DNA from: Euryodendron excelsum
Taxonomy: Eukaryota; Streptophyta; Magnoliopsida; Ericales; Pentaphylacaceae
Direction of reading: 5' to 3'
Length of the DNA stretch: 64,000 bases
Assembly: GCA_033060915.1 (NCBI GenBank)
Contig: CM065394.1
Coordinates: 20,415,501 to 20,479,500, forward strand
Shown here: piece after piece, positions 48,411-60,767 of the stretch
Numbering within the stretch: position 1 is the first letter of the stretch
Layout of the letters: the number at the start of each line of letters is the position of its first letter
Translations under genes and position numbers: made by a program
The notes under the pieces: model-generated
What the model was told of the DNA's origin: nothing
The model's database searches: none
The model's input: only the letters and a program-made list of their open reading frames with translations

Positions 48411-51400
48411 TGTCGCGCTCCGCTTTTTGGGTGTCCAAGGTCTTTTCGACTCGGAGACCAAAAGCACAGAACTCTGTCACTAGAACTCATCCTTCTAGAA
48501 GGACAAGGGCGACTAGGTTTGAAAATTGGTTTGACTAAAGGCTTTTAAGAAAAAATAGGAGTCGCTACCTAACTTGATTAAGGTGAGTTAGGGCACTTAA
48601 AACTAAGTGTTAATCCGAAAATTAAACTTTTGGTTTTTGAAAATGGTTTTGAAAACTCCCTCAAGCGAGGTTTTTTTTTTTTTTTTTTAAGAAAATTGGT
48701 TGTTTAGCAACCTTTGGAAAGATTTAAGCCCTTTTGGAAAATAACTCCATTTTGGTTATTTGAAAACAGAAATCTATAGTTCGGGGGTTGGTTACGTGTA
48801 GGGAAGATATCCTAAAATCAGTACCCTACCCCGCCCTTTCGGTATCTACATGTCTAATCACCCTTTGTTCACTCACTAGAATAATCGGTTACCATTGTCC
48901 ACTTAATATCCATTTTAGAACTTTGAAAATGAGGTTTAGTCATCACTTTGGAAGAAATTTGAAACATGGAAGTCTTTGGAGGAGTTTGAAATGGAAACTT
49001 GGAGTTGATTGAAATTTTTGAAAAGGGGATTGGAGTTGAAATTAAAGTTATGACCGCATCATTTTAGGTTGCCTACGTATCTCATTTGGGGAGAATCAGG
49101 TTATTCGTAGTTCGGACAAGAGCTCGATGGAAAATAGGGGCATTAGGGCCTCTGGAAGGTTTGAAGATACTTTGGGGTTTTTGAAAAAGTTTAAGGCACT
49201 TTGAGGTCTTTGAAAAAGTTTAAGACACTTGGAGGTCTTTAAAAAAGTTTAAGACACTTTGAGATCTTTGAAAAAGTTTAAGACACTTTGAGGTCTTTGG
49301 AAGTTAAAGACTCTTTGTGGTCTTAGAAGTTTTGACTTAAAATTGGATGGTGGCGTGTTTTGAAAATGTTTTTGGATCAACTTAAGGAAGTTTTGGAAAA
49401 ATGCTTTGGCATGACTCAAGAGAACTTGAAAGTGTTTTTGAAATCTTGTTTTGAAAACCTTGGAGGCATGATTTTGGAATGTTTTGATAAATTAGTTTTT
49501 TAGAGTGGTTTTTGAAAATGACTAAGGGTTCGGAATCCTAGTATGGACAACCTTGGAGGTTGTTCTTGATGTATCACTTTTCCTTAGAATCCCTAACCAC
49601 AAGAGGGTTAGGGACACCTTAGGTTTGTGACCTTTTGAAAACATTTTTGGAAATGCTTTGAAGATGGAGTGTAAGAACATTTGAAGAGTTTATGGAGTTA
49701 GTTTTTTGAAATCAAGAAAGTAGGAGATTTTGAAAAAATGGGTTATGAGAATGGTTTAAAATTGAGTAATCATTTAGAAAAGGGTTCATGAGTTGGAACC
49801 TTGAAGCATATTAACTTATGTTAGGTTAGCTTATGGTTAAGGGTGACCTAGGATTCACTAATTTGGGTTAGGTTAACCTAGGGTTAAAGTGACTTAAGGT
49901 TAGCTAACTAGGGTTAAGTTAACCTAAGATGAGTGAACTAGGGTCATGTTAACGTAGGGTTAGTGAACTAAGGTCAAGTTAACCTAGGGTTGGATAACTA
50001 GGGTCAAGTTAACCTAAGGTTGGATTAGAAAATGGTTTCGAAACTTGGTTTAATACACTTTTGGAAAGAGTTTTGAAAAACAAAACATGTTATGCAATTG
50101 ACTTTGGTGGACAACCCTTTTGAAGATCATTTCCATGAAAATTTTGACTCTAGTCAAGAGTATGGTTTATATGGTTGGTGATTGGAGACCATTCCAAGGA
50201 AGGTTTCCTCATGGCCATTATAACCATAATCTTGACAAGAGTGTAACGGGTCCAAAAATCAACATGATGATGACAATTTTTTAAGGCACCATTTTTAATA
50301 TAAAGATGGAGAGAATGCATTTTTGAAAATCATCTTTGGAGAGATTTTTGAAAACCATTTTTGTAGGAGGTCATTCCATCAAAAGAGGGTTCCTATGGCC
50401 AAATAAAAGGAAAACCACTCAAGAGAGGGTTCCATGGGGCCATTCCAACTACTACACTTAAAAGAATGAAAATCTTATAAATTAGAGAATTTGGAAAGCA
50501 ACCCTTATGCAAGTTAAAATGTCATAATGCCAATGTGAGAGTTAAGGTGTTAGAAGGGAATTTTTTAAGGCATGATTTCTAAGGTCCCATCCTAAGCTTC
50601 AAGGAGCCAACTCTTGGAACCATTTTCGAAAGAAATATGGAGCTTAGAAATGGCATGAAAATAAGAGCGATGTAAGCATTGTAGAATATGATAATAAGTA
50701 TAAAATGAAGCCAAGCATAGAAGACATTATTGAAATAGTAATATGCAAGGGGTCATGATCACATACAAGGCTTTTAGGCTACACTATATAAACAAGGGGT
50801 TCCTAGGCCATACCATCTCAAAGTAGGCTAGTGAGAGGTCCCCTTACACGATGGCTCTCATTTGCTTTCCTCTAAGCATGATCTAAGAGCCCTCTTGGCT
50901 CGAGCATGCAAGAAAAGGAAGTTAAATATGGGGATCAAAATAGAGAGTAGCCTAAGTAGGCTAGGAGGGAGAAGAGAAGAGTGGGGAAAAACATAAATGT
51001 AAAAGGGATATCACCTTTTGCCTTCAACACACTTGTAGTCTTCTAAGGATGCTTTGATTGGAGCTTGAATGACTTCAAGAAGGCTTAGAGGGTTGATAGG
51101 GAGTGTTTGATGGTGTATAAAACTTTATGTTTGAAGTATATAGGCTTGGGGATGATGGAATCTAAGCTAAGTGTTGGAGGGATGAAGTGTGTATAGAGAT
51201 TCGCAGTTCTGGAGTGACTTCAGCAGAGCTTCGCATCAAAAATCGGAGTTGGAATATGCAAAGGGGGGTATGGTATTTATAGACATTCTGGAACAGACAT
51301 GGCGTATGCACTACATGCGTTGGCCAAAATTTGACCTAGCGCATGTAGGACATGCGCAGGTACTGTTCCATTGCCAGAATGACACGTGGCACCCTGTATA

Positions 51401-53239
51401 GTGGTTAAATTTCGACTGTTGATTGAAATTTGATCGATCTAATCAAAATTTGAGCGCATGTAGCATACATTCCATCGTCGGGAAGGTTTGTCCAAACTTT
51501 GTCTCGATAATTGAGTCAATCCAGAAGGTTTCGGGGGAATCGGTCGCACTTGAGATGTTCTCCTAGAGCTTCCGATGAACTTTTATGTTTTTGGAAAGTT
51601 TGAATTGTGTTTGGAAGCATGGGATATCGTCTCGGGAAGCATGCATAAAAGGACACTTTTGCGGAGCGTCTGTGATACGCTCCGAGGGTGTTCGAAAGTG
51701 GCTGTTTTCGTTTCATGTGATCGAGGCCTTTGGGAAGCGATTCTTTCGATCGGACCGTACCAATGGAAAGTACTCTGTAAATACTTTCGAGAATTCCCAG
51801 ATTTACACATTTTTCAGGTCATTTGACGGTGTGTTTCAATAAGGGAATTGGGGAAAAAGTCAACCTTGGCGGAGCGTTTGCGAGACACTCCAGGGGTTGT
51901 CAAAAGCAACTGGGTTTGAGCCATACGATGAAGGACTTCGGGAAGTGATCTATCCAATCAAGCTGTATCGATGGAAAGATCTATGAACGAGCTTTCGAGA
52001 ATTCCCTAATTTACGCGTTTCTTAAGTTAGTTGACGGTGCGTTATAACTAGGGAATCGGGAGAAAAGACAATTTAGGCGGAGCGTCTGCGAGACGCTCCA
52101 GGGAACTTTTATCGAGTTATGTGAGTTTAGTGTCGTAGGGTCCTCCTCGAGTTAAACAAGGTTGTATGGTGAAACCCTTTGCTCAAAATCTCAAGGCCGA
52201 TGTTGTTTCGGGGTATATTTGAATTTCCAGGGGCAAAACGGTCAGTTTGACCGGGATTGGCTGGAAATGATCAGGAATGGTTTGGTGTGTTGTGTTAAGC
52301 ATGTAGAGTTGTTCAGGAATGGTTTTGGGAGAGTCTTTTACCGTTCGGCGGGGTTTGTGCAGTGTTGAGGTGTTTAGGGGCAAAACGGTCATTTTGACTA
52401 TAGTGGGCCGGAATAGGATCGGATTTGGACCAAATGGCATACGGGGGGATGCCTAATGGTTTAACAACATTTTGGAAGGATGGACTTATTGTTTTGAGGA
52501 ATTTTGAACTTTCCCAAAACGTGCCTGGAGGCCTAAAGGGCGACTTTGGTCCTTTTTTCCCGAATCGGGCTAGCAGGCGCCCGTGTTGACCTAGGTGTTG
52601 GTTCGTGAGACCGCCCATTCTCGGATAACTACCTGTGCGGTGTTGGTCTCTAAGAACGCCCGGTCTTAGAGAACTACATGTAGGGGTGGTGTTGGTTCCT
52701 GAGAACGCTTGGTCCCAGAAAGCTACCTGAATTGGTGGTGTTGGCTTCTGAGAACGCCCGGTCTCGGAAAACTACCTGTGTGGTGTTGGTCCTTAAGAAC
52801 GCCTGGTCTTAGAGAGCTACCCATAAGGTGGTGTTGGTTCTTGAGAATGCCCGGTCTTAGAAAGCTACCTGTAAAGGTGGTGTTAGTCTCCGAGAACGCC
52901 CAGTCTCGGAGAACTACCAAATGACAGACATTCTATATTGGCGGGCTAGCAGACGCCAAAAGTGAACCGTCTGAAATTTGATAAGGTGTTGGTCCCCAAA
53001 GATCGCCCGATCCTGGGGAGCTAATTGGATGGCGTTGGTTTCTGGGACCGCCTGGTCCGGAAAGCTGCCTGAAATAATGGTGCTTATGGCTCCAATGGGT
53101 CCTTGTGGGCCAGAGAAGCGACCAATTGATTGGATTGGAGATTGAAGGGCTCATCTTGAACTTGCATGTGCTGTGGTGTTGGAAAACCGAGCCCGGTCAA
53201 GCCGGAGATTGCCGAGTAGGCAAAAATGGGGTGCTTACA
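48411..53239 (-). mobile_element. 3' LTR (4.8 kb) of a minus-strand long-LTR retrotransposon (copy B)
   Basis: On the minus strand it begins TGTAAGCACCCCATTTTTGC (at 53239) and ends GCGGAGCGCGACA (at 48411). A minus-strand TATAAATA lies at 51274-51281. A polypurine tract abuts its start at 53240, so it is a 3' LTR and the element's internal region runs right. The left flank is GTTAC and the right flank ACTGC, which do not match, as expected if the 5' LTR lies outside the window. Near 52600-53070 it has tandem units of about 46 bp (GTGTTGG, GAGAACGCCCGGTCT, GAAAGCTACCTG), shared with B'. Confidence 0.8.
51274..51357 (-). promoter_or_regulatory. LTR core promoter with palindromes (copy B)
   Basis: The TATA box at 51274-51281 reads TATAAATA on the minus strand. 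Upstream in the transcriptional sense are GCGCATGT (51339-51346) and ACATGCGC (51350-51357), a perfect inverted repeat with a 3-base spacer. CTACATGCG (51311-51319) and CGCATGTAG (51340-51348) form a second overlapping perfect pair. Confidence 0.6.
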
Positions 53240-53254
53240 ACTGCCCCTCATTTT
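53240..53254 (-). other. Polypurine tract of element B
   Basis: The minus strand reads AAAATGAGGGGCAGT immediately before the LTR start. Position and purine content match a plant retrotransposon polypurine tract. It shows that the DNA to the right is the element's internal region. Confidence 0.7.
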
Positions 53255-53948
53255 CTGTCTTTGCTTGCCGAAAGCAGAAAAATAATAAAGAAGGATCCCA
53301 TGTTGACTGCGAGGTAATCAGAGGGACCGGAGTGGTTGGGAATTGGAATTTTAAGTTTTGAAAATTGGATTGTTTGAAATTTGGAATTTTGAAAACTCGA
53401 TTTTGAAATGACTTTGAAATTTTTCCTGAATCGACACTCCGACCAATGGAATGACACTCCTTTAGGGAGATTTAGGATTTTTTAATTTTGAAAAGGATTT
53501 TTTTTTTTTTTAGAATGATTTTGACATGGTCTTCTGTTTTGAATTTGAATTAGAAGGGTTTGCAAAACTTTTAAAACTTGGAATGAAACTTTTGAGGATA
53601 AAGGTTTGGAAATCTAGAATTTGATTTTGGAATTAAACTTTTTGTGGGGAAAGTTTTGAAATCCCAAAAACTTTTTTGATACTACGCTTTTTAAGGCAAA
53701 AGCTTCAAAACTCAAAATTTTGGAAGTTGAGCTTTTTGAGGCGAAAGTTAGAAAACCTAGAATTTTGAAAGTTAAGTTTTTTGAGGCGAAAGCTAGAAAA
53801 CCCAGAATTTCTTTTAAAAAACAGAGTTTTTGAAGGAAAAAGCTCGAGAAACCCAAGAAATATTTTGAAAATAGAGCTTTTGAAGGAGAAGACTCAAGAA
53901 ACCTAAAAATTTTGGAAAGCTAAGTTTTTTGAGGTGAAAGCTCAAAAA
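53255..53948 (-). other. 3' untranslated region of element B, first part
   Basis: No coding region is seen. From about 53560 it consists of imperfect tandem units of about 50 bp, with words such as TTTTTGAGGCGAAAGCTAGA and GAAAACCCAGAATTTTG. The repeat block is cut at 53949-53953 (CCCAG) by solo LTR copy C and resumes at 59342. Confidence 0.75.
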
Positions 53949-54164
53949 CCCAGTGTAAGCACCCTATTTTTGACCGCTCGGCAGTCTACACTCCGTCCAG
54001 ACTTGTTTTCAAGTCATTGTGGGCATTTTCCAATCGAATCCAATTCTCTAGGTCCAAATTCTGTCTTTCCATCGCTTCGCGGGCCTGTCAGGCCTAAATA
54101 GAGGCAAAATGACCAAAATGCCCTTAGGGGCATTGTCCTTTCCTTTCCGATTCCAATCTCACTC

Positions 54165-54845
54165 TCGAGACAGTTTATTCCTCGAGACGATTCCAATCCA
54201 GGAACGTCTCCTCGAAGACGGTAAGACCCCTTTCCAATCCCACTCTCGAGACAGTTTATTCCTCGAGACGGTTCCAATCCAGGCACGTCTCCTCAGAGAC
54301 GGTAAGACCCCTTTCCAATCCCACTCTCGAGATAATTTATTCCTCGAAACGGTTCCAATCCAGGCACGTCTCCTCGGAGACGGTAAGACCCTTTGCCAAT
54401 CCCACTCTCGAGACAGTTTATTCCTCGAGACAATTCCTATCCAGGCACGTCTCTTCGAAGACGGTAAGACCCCTTTCCAATCCCACTCTCGAGACAGTTT
54501 ATTCCTTGAGACGGTTCCAATCCAGGCACGTCTCCTCGGAGACGGTAAGACCCCTTTCCAATCCCACTCTCGAGACAATTTATTCCTCGAGACGGTTCCA
54601 ATCCAGGCACGTCTCTTCGGAGATGGTAAGACCCTTTTCCAATCCCACTCTCAAGACAGTTTATTCCTTGAGACGGTTCCAATCCAAGCACGTCTCTTTG
54701 GAAACGGGAAGACCCCTTTCCAAACCCACTCTCGAGACAGTTTATTCCTCGAGACGGTTCCAATCCAGGCACGTCTCCTCGGAGACGGTAAGACCCCTTT
54801 CCAAACCCACTCTCGAGATAGTTTATTCCTCGAGACGGTCCGAGT
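54165..54845 (+). repeat. 81-bp tandem repeat array in U3 of copy C
   Basis: Eight full units and a partial ninth. Each has an inverted pair TCTCGAG/CTCGAGA around an 11-base spacer (ACAGTTTATTC), then a second pair CGTCTCC/GGAGACG separated by two bases, then GTAAGACCCCTTTCCAATCC. Because 81 is a multiple of three, frames stay open on both strands (54109-54876 plus; 54159-54578 and 54437-54850 minus). I regard these as by-products, not genes. Confidence 0.92.
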
Positions 54846-55624
54846 AGCAAAACTACTCACAAAACCGTTAGAGTAGCGGAAATACTCACAAATCATCAAC
54901 CCCGTCCGAGTAACGGAAATACTCACACCGTTAGAATGGCGGAAACACTCAAAACCCAGGTCAACACCAGTGTCTGTTAGCCCACTTTGATGAAAAATGT
55001 CCAAATTGTCCTGTGGACATTTTTCGAGACTTTCCAGTCAAGATAACCATTTTGCCCTTAGGCATCTGAATGCCCCGGGAACCACACCGGCTCTGGGTAT
55101 CAAACCGGTAATGTCCCGAGAATACTTTTTATAGTGTTTTCAACCTTCCTTTACCTTTTCGGATCATTCTGAGTCAGTTCTGGCAAACCCGGTGCAAAAT
55201 GACCGTTTTACCCCTGGTGGGCCGATCTCCTTTTCCGACCACGCCGGCTCTGGGAATCAAATCGACAACCTCTGGGAACATTCTAAATAATGTTTCTAGA
55301 TCCCAAGTCTTCTTTCGGGACAGCCCGAATTTGTCCCGGCAGTTTTTCGGTCCGATTAACCGTTTTGCCCCTAAAGGCTCGGTCAACCTTTCTGACACAT
55401 CTTATCCTCACTTTTTAAGTCAAATACCTCCATGACACTATTTTAAGTGTTCCTGCTCCTTTCCGGCCTTCCGGGTTATTCCCGGCTCCTTCAAATCATT
55501 CCCGGACTTTCCGGAGTCACTCCTAGTGAAGCCAGGCTAAAAATTGCATGGTAGTCACTAGTACAGGCGCCCAAATCTAGTCAAAGATACGTTGCTTGCT
55601 GACTTATAAAGTTTCCTAACTGGC

Positions 55625-55731
55625 TGGCGCCATTAGGAGTGGCGCCAAGCCAAGAATTGGCCTGGCACCACTCCTAGTGGCGCCAAGAGAAAGTTTGCCC
55701 TGGCGCCAGGTTTGTCCAACTTCTATAAATA
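55625..55731 (+). promoter_or_regulatory. LTR core promoter with GGCGCC palindromes (copy C)
   Basis: Four TGGCGCCA sites lie at 55625, 55640, 55678 and 55701. AGGAGTGGCGCCA (55635-55647) faces TGGCACCACTCCT (55663-55675) with one mismatch. The TATA box TATAAATA is at 55724-55731. Telomere-repeat-like AAACCCTA words follow at about 55815, 55839 and 55860, within 90-140 bp of it. Confidence 0.6.
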
Positions 55732-56589
55732 CAGAGTCTCATTCAACGTGAAAGGGGTCTGCAAACTTAACCTAAGAATCCTATATTTCGATATACAGAG
55801 CTCGAGCACCTCCTAAACCCTAGCCTCCCTAGGTTTTCCAAACCCTAGCCACCATGCATAAACCCTAACCCCCTATACACTTATACACTCCCCCATACAC
55901 TCATACCCTAGCCTTCAACCATCCTTTGAAGACTGGAAGAGCTGTCATCTAAAGCTTGAAGACAACCTTTGAAGGTTGAAGAAGAAGATCAAGATGAAGA
56001 CCGAAGATTGAAGACTGCCTGGCGCGCAAAATAAACAAGACATACGGTAGGCTCCCTATTTAAATTTTCGCACTTCCCCCCTCTCTCTTCTCTCTCCTAA
56101 CCCACTTGGGTTTTCTCTATTTTAATTCCCATCTCTTTCCCACCCTTTCTTTGCATGCTTGAAACAAGGGGATTCCCGGTCCATGTGTAGGATTGGGCTA
56201 TTGGAGAGTCACCGTGTCGCGGGCTTTCTTCTAGCCTAACCAAAGACCACGTGGGTCCGGCCCCCTTGATTATGTGGTGAAGCCTTAACCTTGTATGTTC
56301 ACGACCCCAAACTGCATTATGCATATCATAATCTTGCATCTTCCAAAATTCGTTTTCAAACTCGTTTTCAAACTTGTTTTCGAGATTGCATCAAAATCTC
56401 TTTTTTCAAAAACTTGTTTTCAAAATCACAATCCTAGGGTGATTCTAGCCTTTCCATGGCTAGGGTTGCTTTAGGAAAGTGTTACATTTAAAATGACCAA
56501 TATGGTCCATATTTTCAAAATCTTGTTGATTTTCAAAACCGTTTTCCTAAAGTGGTTCTAGCCCCCTTATGGTTAGAATTTCTTTAGAA

Positions 56590-58480
56590 AAGTAAGATAT
56601 TTTCATACTTTCCAAAACTCTCTCTCTTCAAAGATCTCTTCCTAAGAATTTCTTTTTCAACATACTTTCCTAAAACTCTCCTCTTCAAAATTATTTTCAA
56701 AAACTCCTTCCCAAAATCTGTTTTTCAAAACTCTCTTTTTCAACTCCTCTCCAAAACCTTTCTTCAAAATCCACTTTCTAAAAACGTTCCCCACAACTCT
56801 TTCCAAAAACTCTTTTCCCAAAATTTTTCTTCTAGAAACTCTCCTCTAGGATCTTCTTTCCAAAATCTACGTTTCTAAAAACGCACTTTCCAAAACTCCT
56901 TCTTTTTAGAATCTTTTTCCAAAAACTTCCTCTTCAAATTCACTTTCCAAAAATTCCTCCCTAGGATTCCCTTCTAGAAAACCTTCGTTTCCAAAAACGC
57001 ACTTTCTAAAAATCCTTTTTTCCTTAGAGTCCAAATCAAGCCTTAGAGCCCACAATTAGGAAACCCTAATTTTCTTTCCACAAATATGATTTTCAAACTT
57101 TGCCCCAAACCTAGGTTTCCAAAATCTCATGTTTTCACATAAAAAATATACATGTTTCCAAAACCTATTTTCTAAGTCAAAACTATGGTTTTTCAAATTT
57201 AGGGTTTCTAAAACCTCCCTTTCCAAATCCTTGCCAAATCAAATTTTCCCTTTAGGAAACTGAATCAAATCTTCCCCTTTTAGGAAACTAGATCCAATCC
57301 TCCATTTTTTGAAACAAAATCAAACCTTGGCTTTAGGAAACCAAATCCAATCTCCCCTTTTAGGAAACTAGATCTAATCTTCCGTTTTTGGAAACAAAAT
57401 CAAACTTTGGCTTTAGGAAACAAAATCCAATCCTTTCCTAATTCGACTTTTTATCCTTCCTAAACTTCCACTTTCCTAAACCCTAAGTTTCCAAAAACTT
57501 GAACATAAAAATCTTTCCTAATTCAACCCTTTCCTAATTCAACCCCCTTTTCAAATCTTAACTTTCCAAATTCAAGCTTTTAAACCTTTCCTAAATTCAA
57601 ACCTTTCTTAATTTCAAGATTTTCTAGAACTCTAAAACTTTCTAAAATCTTAAATCTTTCTAAACTCTAAAACTTTCTAAATCCTAAACTTTCCAAATTT
57701 CAAATCTTTTCAAATCCAAAGTTTCCTAAATTCAAAACTTTCTTAAGTTAAATCTTTCTAAACTTCCAAGCTTTCTAAATTCTAAATCTTTCCAAAACTT
57801 CAACATCTTTCCAAATCCAAAACTTTCCTATTTTCAAAACTTCCTTATTTTCAAAACCTTTCCTTTTTCAAAATCTTTCTTAAAATGGAGCTTTCTTAAT
57901 TCAAAACTTTCTGAACTCAAAGCTTTCTTAATTCAAAACTTTCCCTTTTCTTAATTCAAACATTTCCTAAGTTGAAAAATTCCTTTTTTCAAACCTTTCC
58001 AAAAACGAAACTTTCCAATTTTCAAAACTTCCCTATTTCAAAACTTTCCAATTCTCAAAACTTTCCTAAGTCGAAAATTTTCCTAATTCAAAACTCTCCA
58101 AAAGTGAAACTTTCCTAATTCCAAAACTTTCCTAAAATGACACTTTCCTAAAACAGAACTTTCTTAAATCAGACTTTTCCTAATTCAAACATTTTCTAAA
58201 TCCAATCTTCCTTAATTTCCTAAACCTTCCAAGTCAAGTCAAATATTTCTGAGTCTCTTCTCTTTCCTAAGCCTAGGTTTCTTAAACCTCCATCTTTCTA
58301 AAACAAGTCTTAATCTCTCTTCCCAATTTTATCTATTCAAATCAAAATTCAATCTTTTCAAATTTCAAAATTCTAAATTTCAATTTTCAATCCTCTATTC
58401 AAAGTTCAATCTCTCAATTTTCCAATTCAATTTTCAATTCAATCTCTTTCTTCTAATCAAACATTCTATTTTCAATCGAA
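56590..58480 (+). repeat. G-poor degenerate repeat tract in LTR (copy C)
   Basis: This is the counterpart of 16060-17800. It uses A, C and T almost exclusively, built from loose variants of AAACTTTCCTAATTC and TCTTTCCAAATC. There is no fixed period and no coding meaning. Its ends coincide with better-conserved blocks shared by copies A and B. Confidence 0.7.
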
Positions 58481-58489
58481 CTCTTGTCC

Positions 58490-58985
58490 GAACTACGATT
58501 GACCTGATTCCCGCAAAGGGATACGTAGACAACCTTCATAGGTGCGGTCACAATACTTTTCGAACTTTCAATTCCACCCTCAGGGGTGCGGTTTCCAAAA
58601 TCTTTCCAAATCTCAAATTCCAATCTATTTTCAAAATTCCAATTTCAAAATTTCTATTTTCAAATTTCTACTTTAAATTTTCATATTTTTCAATTTCAAT
58701 TCCATCTCTTCAAATCTATTTTCAAATCAAATCAATTTCTTTTCAAATCAATTTCTATTTTCCAATTCTCTTATCTTGCACGTGCATATCATGCATCATA
58801 TTAGTTTTGTTTTTTTTTTTAAAAAAACATTGTTTTTCTAAAGTGAATAGGGTTGAACATATGTTAATTAAAGACTCTCATAGGTGAATCTAGGGTAGAT
58901 TGACATGTAGGTACCGAAAGGGCGGGGTAGGGTGATAGCTTAGTGCGTCTTCCCTACACGTAATCAACCTCTAAACCTAGGATCA
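58490..58985 (+). other. Conserved islands in the 3' part of the LTR
   Basis: AAAGGGATACGTAGACAACC (about 58515-58534) followed by TTCATAGGTGCGGT, and later ACATGTAGGTACCGAAAGGG with GGTAGGGTGATAGCTTAGTG (about 58902-58945), are retained in copy A (about 17546-17570 and 17918-17965) and, inverted, in copy B (about 49065-49085 and 48790-48860). The surrounding tract is barely alignable. Confidence 0.6.
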
Positions 58986-59346
58986 CTGATTTCAAAGACC
59001 AAAAGGAGTTATTTTTATAAAAAAAGGGCTAAATGTTTTCCAAAGGCTGCCAAACAACCTGTTTTCTTAAAAACCCTCTCTTGAGGAGATATTTTCAAAA
59101 TTGTTTTTCAAAAACCCTAAGTGTAGTTTTCGGACTATGCTTAGTTTTGAGGTGACCTAACTCACCTTAATCAAGTTAGGTGGCGACTCCGAATCTTTTT
59201 CAAAAGCCCTTTATTCAAACCAATTTTTCAATTCAAACCTAGTCGCACTTATTCTTCTAGGAGGGTGAGTTCTAACGAGAGAGTACAACATTTTTTTGCT
59301 TGGGTGAGTATTCCTCGAATGCAAAAAATCTGGGGGCGACACCCAG

Positions 59347-60767
59347 AATTTTGAAAGTTAAGCTTTTTAAGGCGAAAGTTAGAAAACCTGAAATTTTGAA
59401 AGTTAAGTTTTCTGAGGTGAAAGTTAGAAAACTCGGGATTTTTGGAAATCGAAGCTTTTGAAGGAGAAAGCTCAAGAAACCTAAAAAGATGTTTTGAAAA
59501 TGGAGCTTTTGAAGGAGAAAGCTCAAGAAACCCGAAAATTTTGGAAAGTTAGGCTTTTTGAGGTAAGAGCTTGAAAACCCGAAATTCTTTTGAAAAATAG
59601 AGCTTTTGAAGGAAAAAGCCCGAGAAACCTGAAGAATATTTTGAAAACGGAGTTTTTTGAAGGAGAAAGCTCAGGAAACTCCAAAAATGTTGGAAACTAG
59701 GCTTTTTTAGGCAAAATCTTGAAAACCCGATATTTTTTGGAAAATAGAGCTTTTGAAGGAAAAGCTTAAGAAACCCGATAAAATTTTTTTTGAGATTGAA
59801 CTTTTTGAAGGAAATAGCTTTTGGAAAACCTGAGAAATGATTTGAAGTCAAACTTTTTAAAGGAAAAAGTTAGAAAACCTAGAGGGTACTTTTGAAATCA
59901 AACTTTTTGAAGGAAAAAGTTAGAAAACCTAGAAAGGTGAAAACCGTTTGAAGGGGATTCATTTGAACTTGAAATTCAGAAACCACTATATGTATAGAAA
60001 ATTGATTTTGACTCGACACTTTTAGTATAGGAAATTCGTTTTGACTTGAAATCTAAATTTTTTGAAGACAAAATGTTTAGGAAATTCATCTTAACTTGAA
60101 GCTTGAACCTTTGAAAGTTTTTAAACTTGATGATATTTTTGAAAGACAACAAGACTTTTCCTCTTTGAAATTGAGTTGAAATTTGAAACTTTTAGCGATT
60201 TTTTTTTTTTTTTGGATATGAAAATTGATTTTGACTTTCAAAAATAAGCAAGAGATTTGATCTTTTGAGTTTGAAACTTTTTGTAGAAATAGTTTTGAAA
60301 GCTTCTGAAACTGACTTTGAAATCTTAAAGTTTTTGTAGACGAAACCTTGCAAGTTTTTTGGATATTTGAAAACTGAATTTTTGGATTTGAAAGAAAGCA
60401 AGTGCTTTTATTTTTTAAAATTGATTTTGAGACAATTCAGTTAGAATTATACCTGGGCTTTACCTCGAAGATTTGGAGATGGTTAAGCCTGTGGAATCAT
60501 CAATGACTGTTCTGTACTTGTAATTCTTATGTCTCGGATCTTGAAAGGGGGACATTTGTGCCCTCCTAGATTGAGATTTCTTAAGATTGGAATACTCAAT
60601 GTTTGCTTGACTGTCGAGTTTTGCTTTTGTGGGCAAAATAGGATTTTTGCTAACGTAACTTCTGAGAGGTGGTTCAAGGTTGATATCCTGAAACTGAGTC
60701 TTCTTGAACATACGCTCTGTCTGACGGAATGTTGCTTCTCTGGGGAGGTTCAAGATTGATATATGCT
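59347..60767 (-). repeat. Element B 3' region, ~50-bp repeat block continued and spacer
   Basis: From 59342 to about 59945 the imperfect units resume (TTTTTGAGG.GAAAGCT.GAAAACC pattern, alternating with TTTTGAAGGAGAAAGCTCA). They decay into non-periodic sequence to about 60430. At 60460-60760 lies a unique segment, part of which (TTGTAATTCTTATGTCT to TAGATTGAGATTTCTT) is repeated in diverged form at about 62255-62335. Confidence 0.7.

Larger units (their letters stand above)
53954..59341 (+). mobile_element. 5.4-kb solo LTR (copy C)
   Basis: It begins TGTAAGCACCCTATTTTTGA and ends TGGGGGCGACA, flanked by a perfect 5-bp TSD CCCAG (53949-53953 and 59342-59346). The host tandem repeat continues across the join, which confirms the limits. 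It has a TATA box at 55724-55731, upstream GGCGCC palindromes, downstream AAACCCTA words, a G-poor tract, and an 81-bp repeat array in U3 that lengthens it relative to copy A. It has no coding region. At 5,388 bp it is unusually long for an LTR, in the range known for Ogre-like elements. Confidence 0.9.

Noticed and set aside
48411..53239. Treating LTR copy B as a solo LTR
   Set aside because: Its flanks (GTTAC and ACTGC) do not match, and a polypurine tract abuts its U3 end, so a 3' LTR of a larger element fits better.
54109..54876. A 255-codon plus-strand frame with a 27-residue repeat, and overlapping minus-strand frames of 137-139 codons
   Set aside because: The 81-bp unit is a multiple of three, so any open unit stays open. 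Both strands are open, the array lies in LTR U3, and copy D lacks it. Not a gene.
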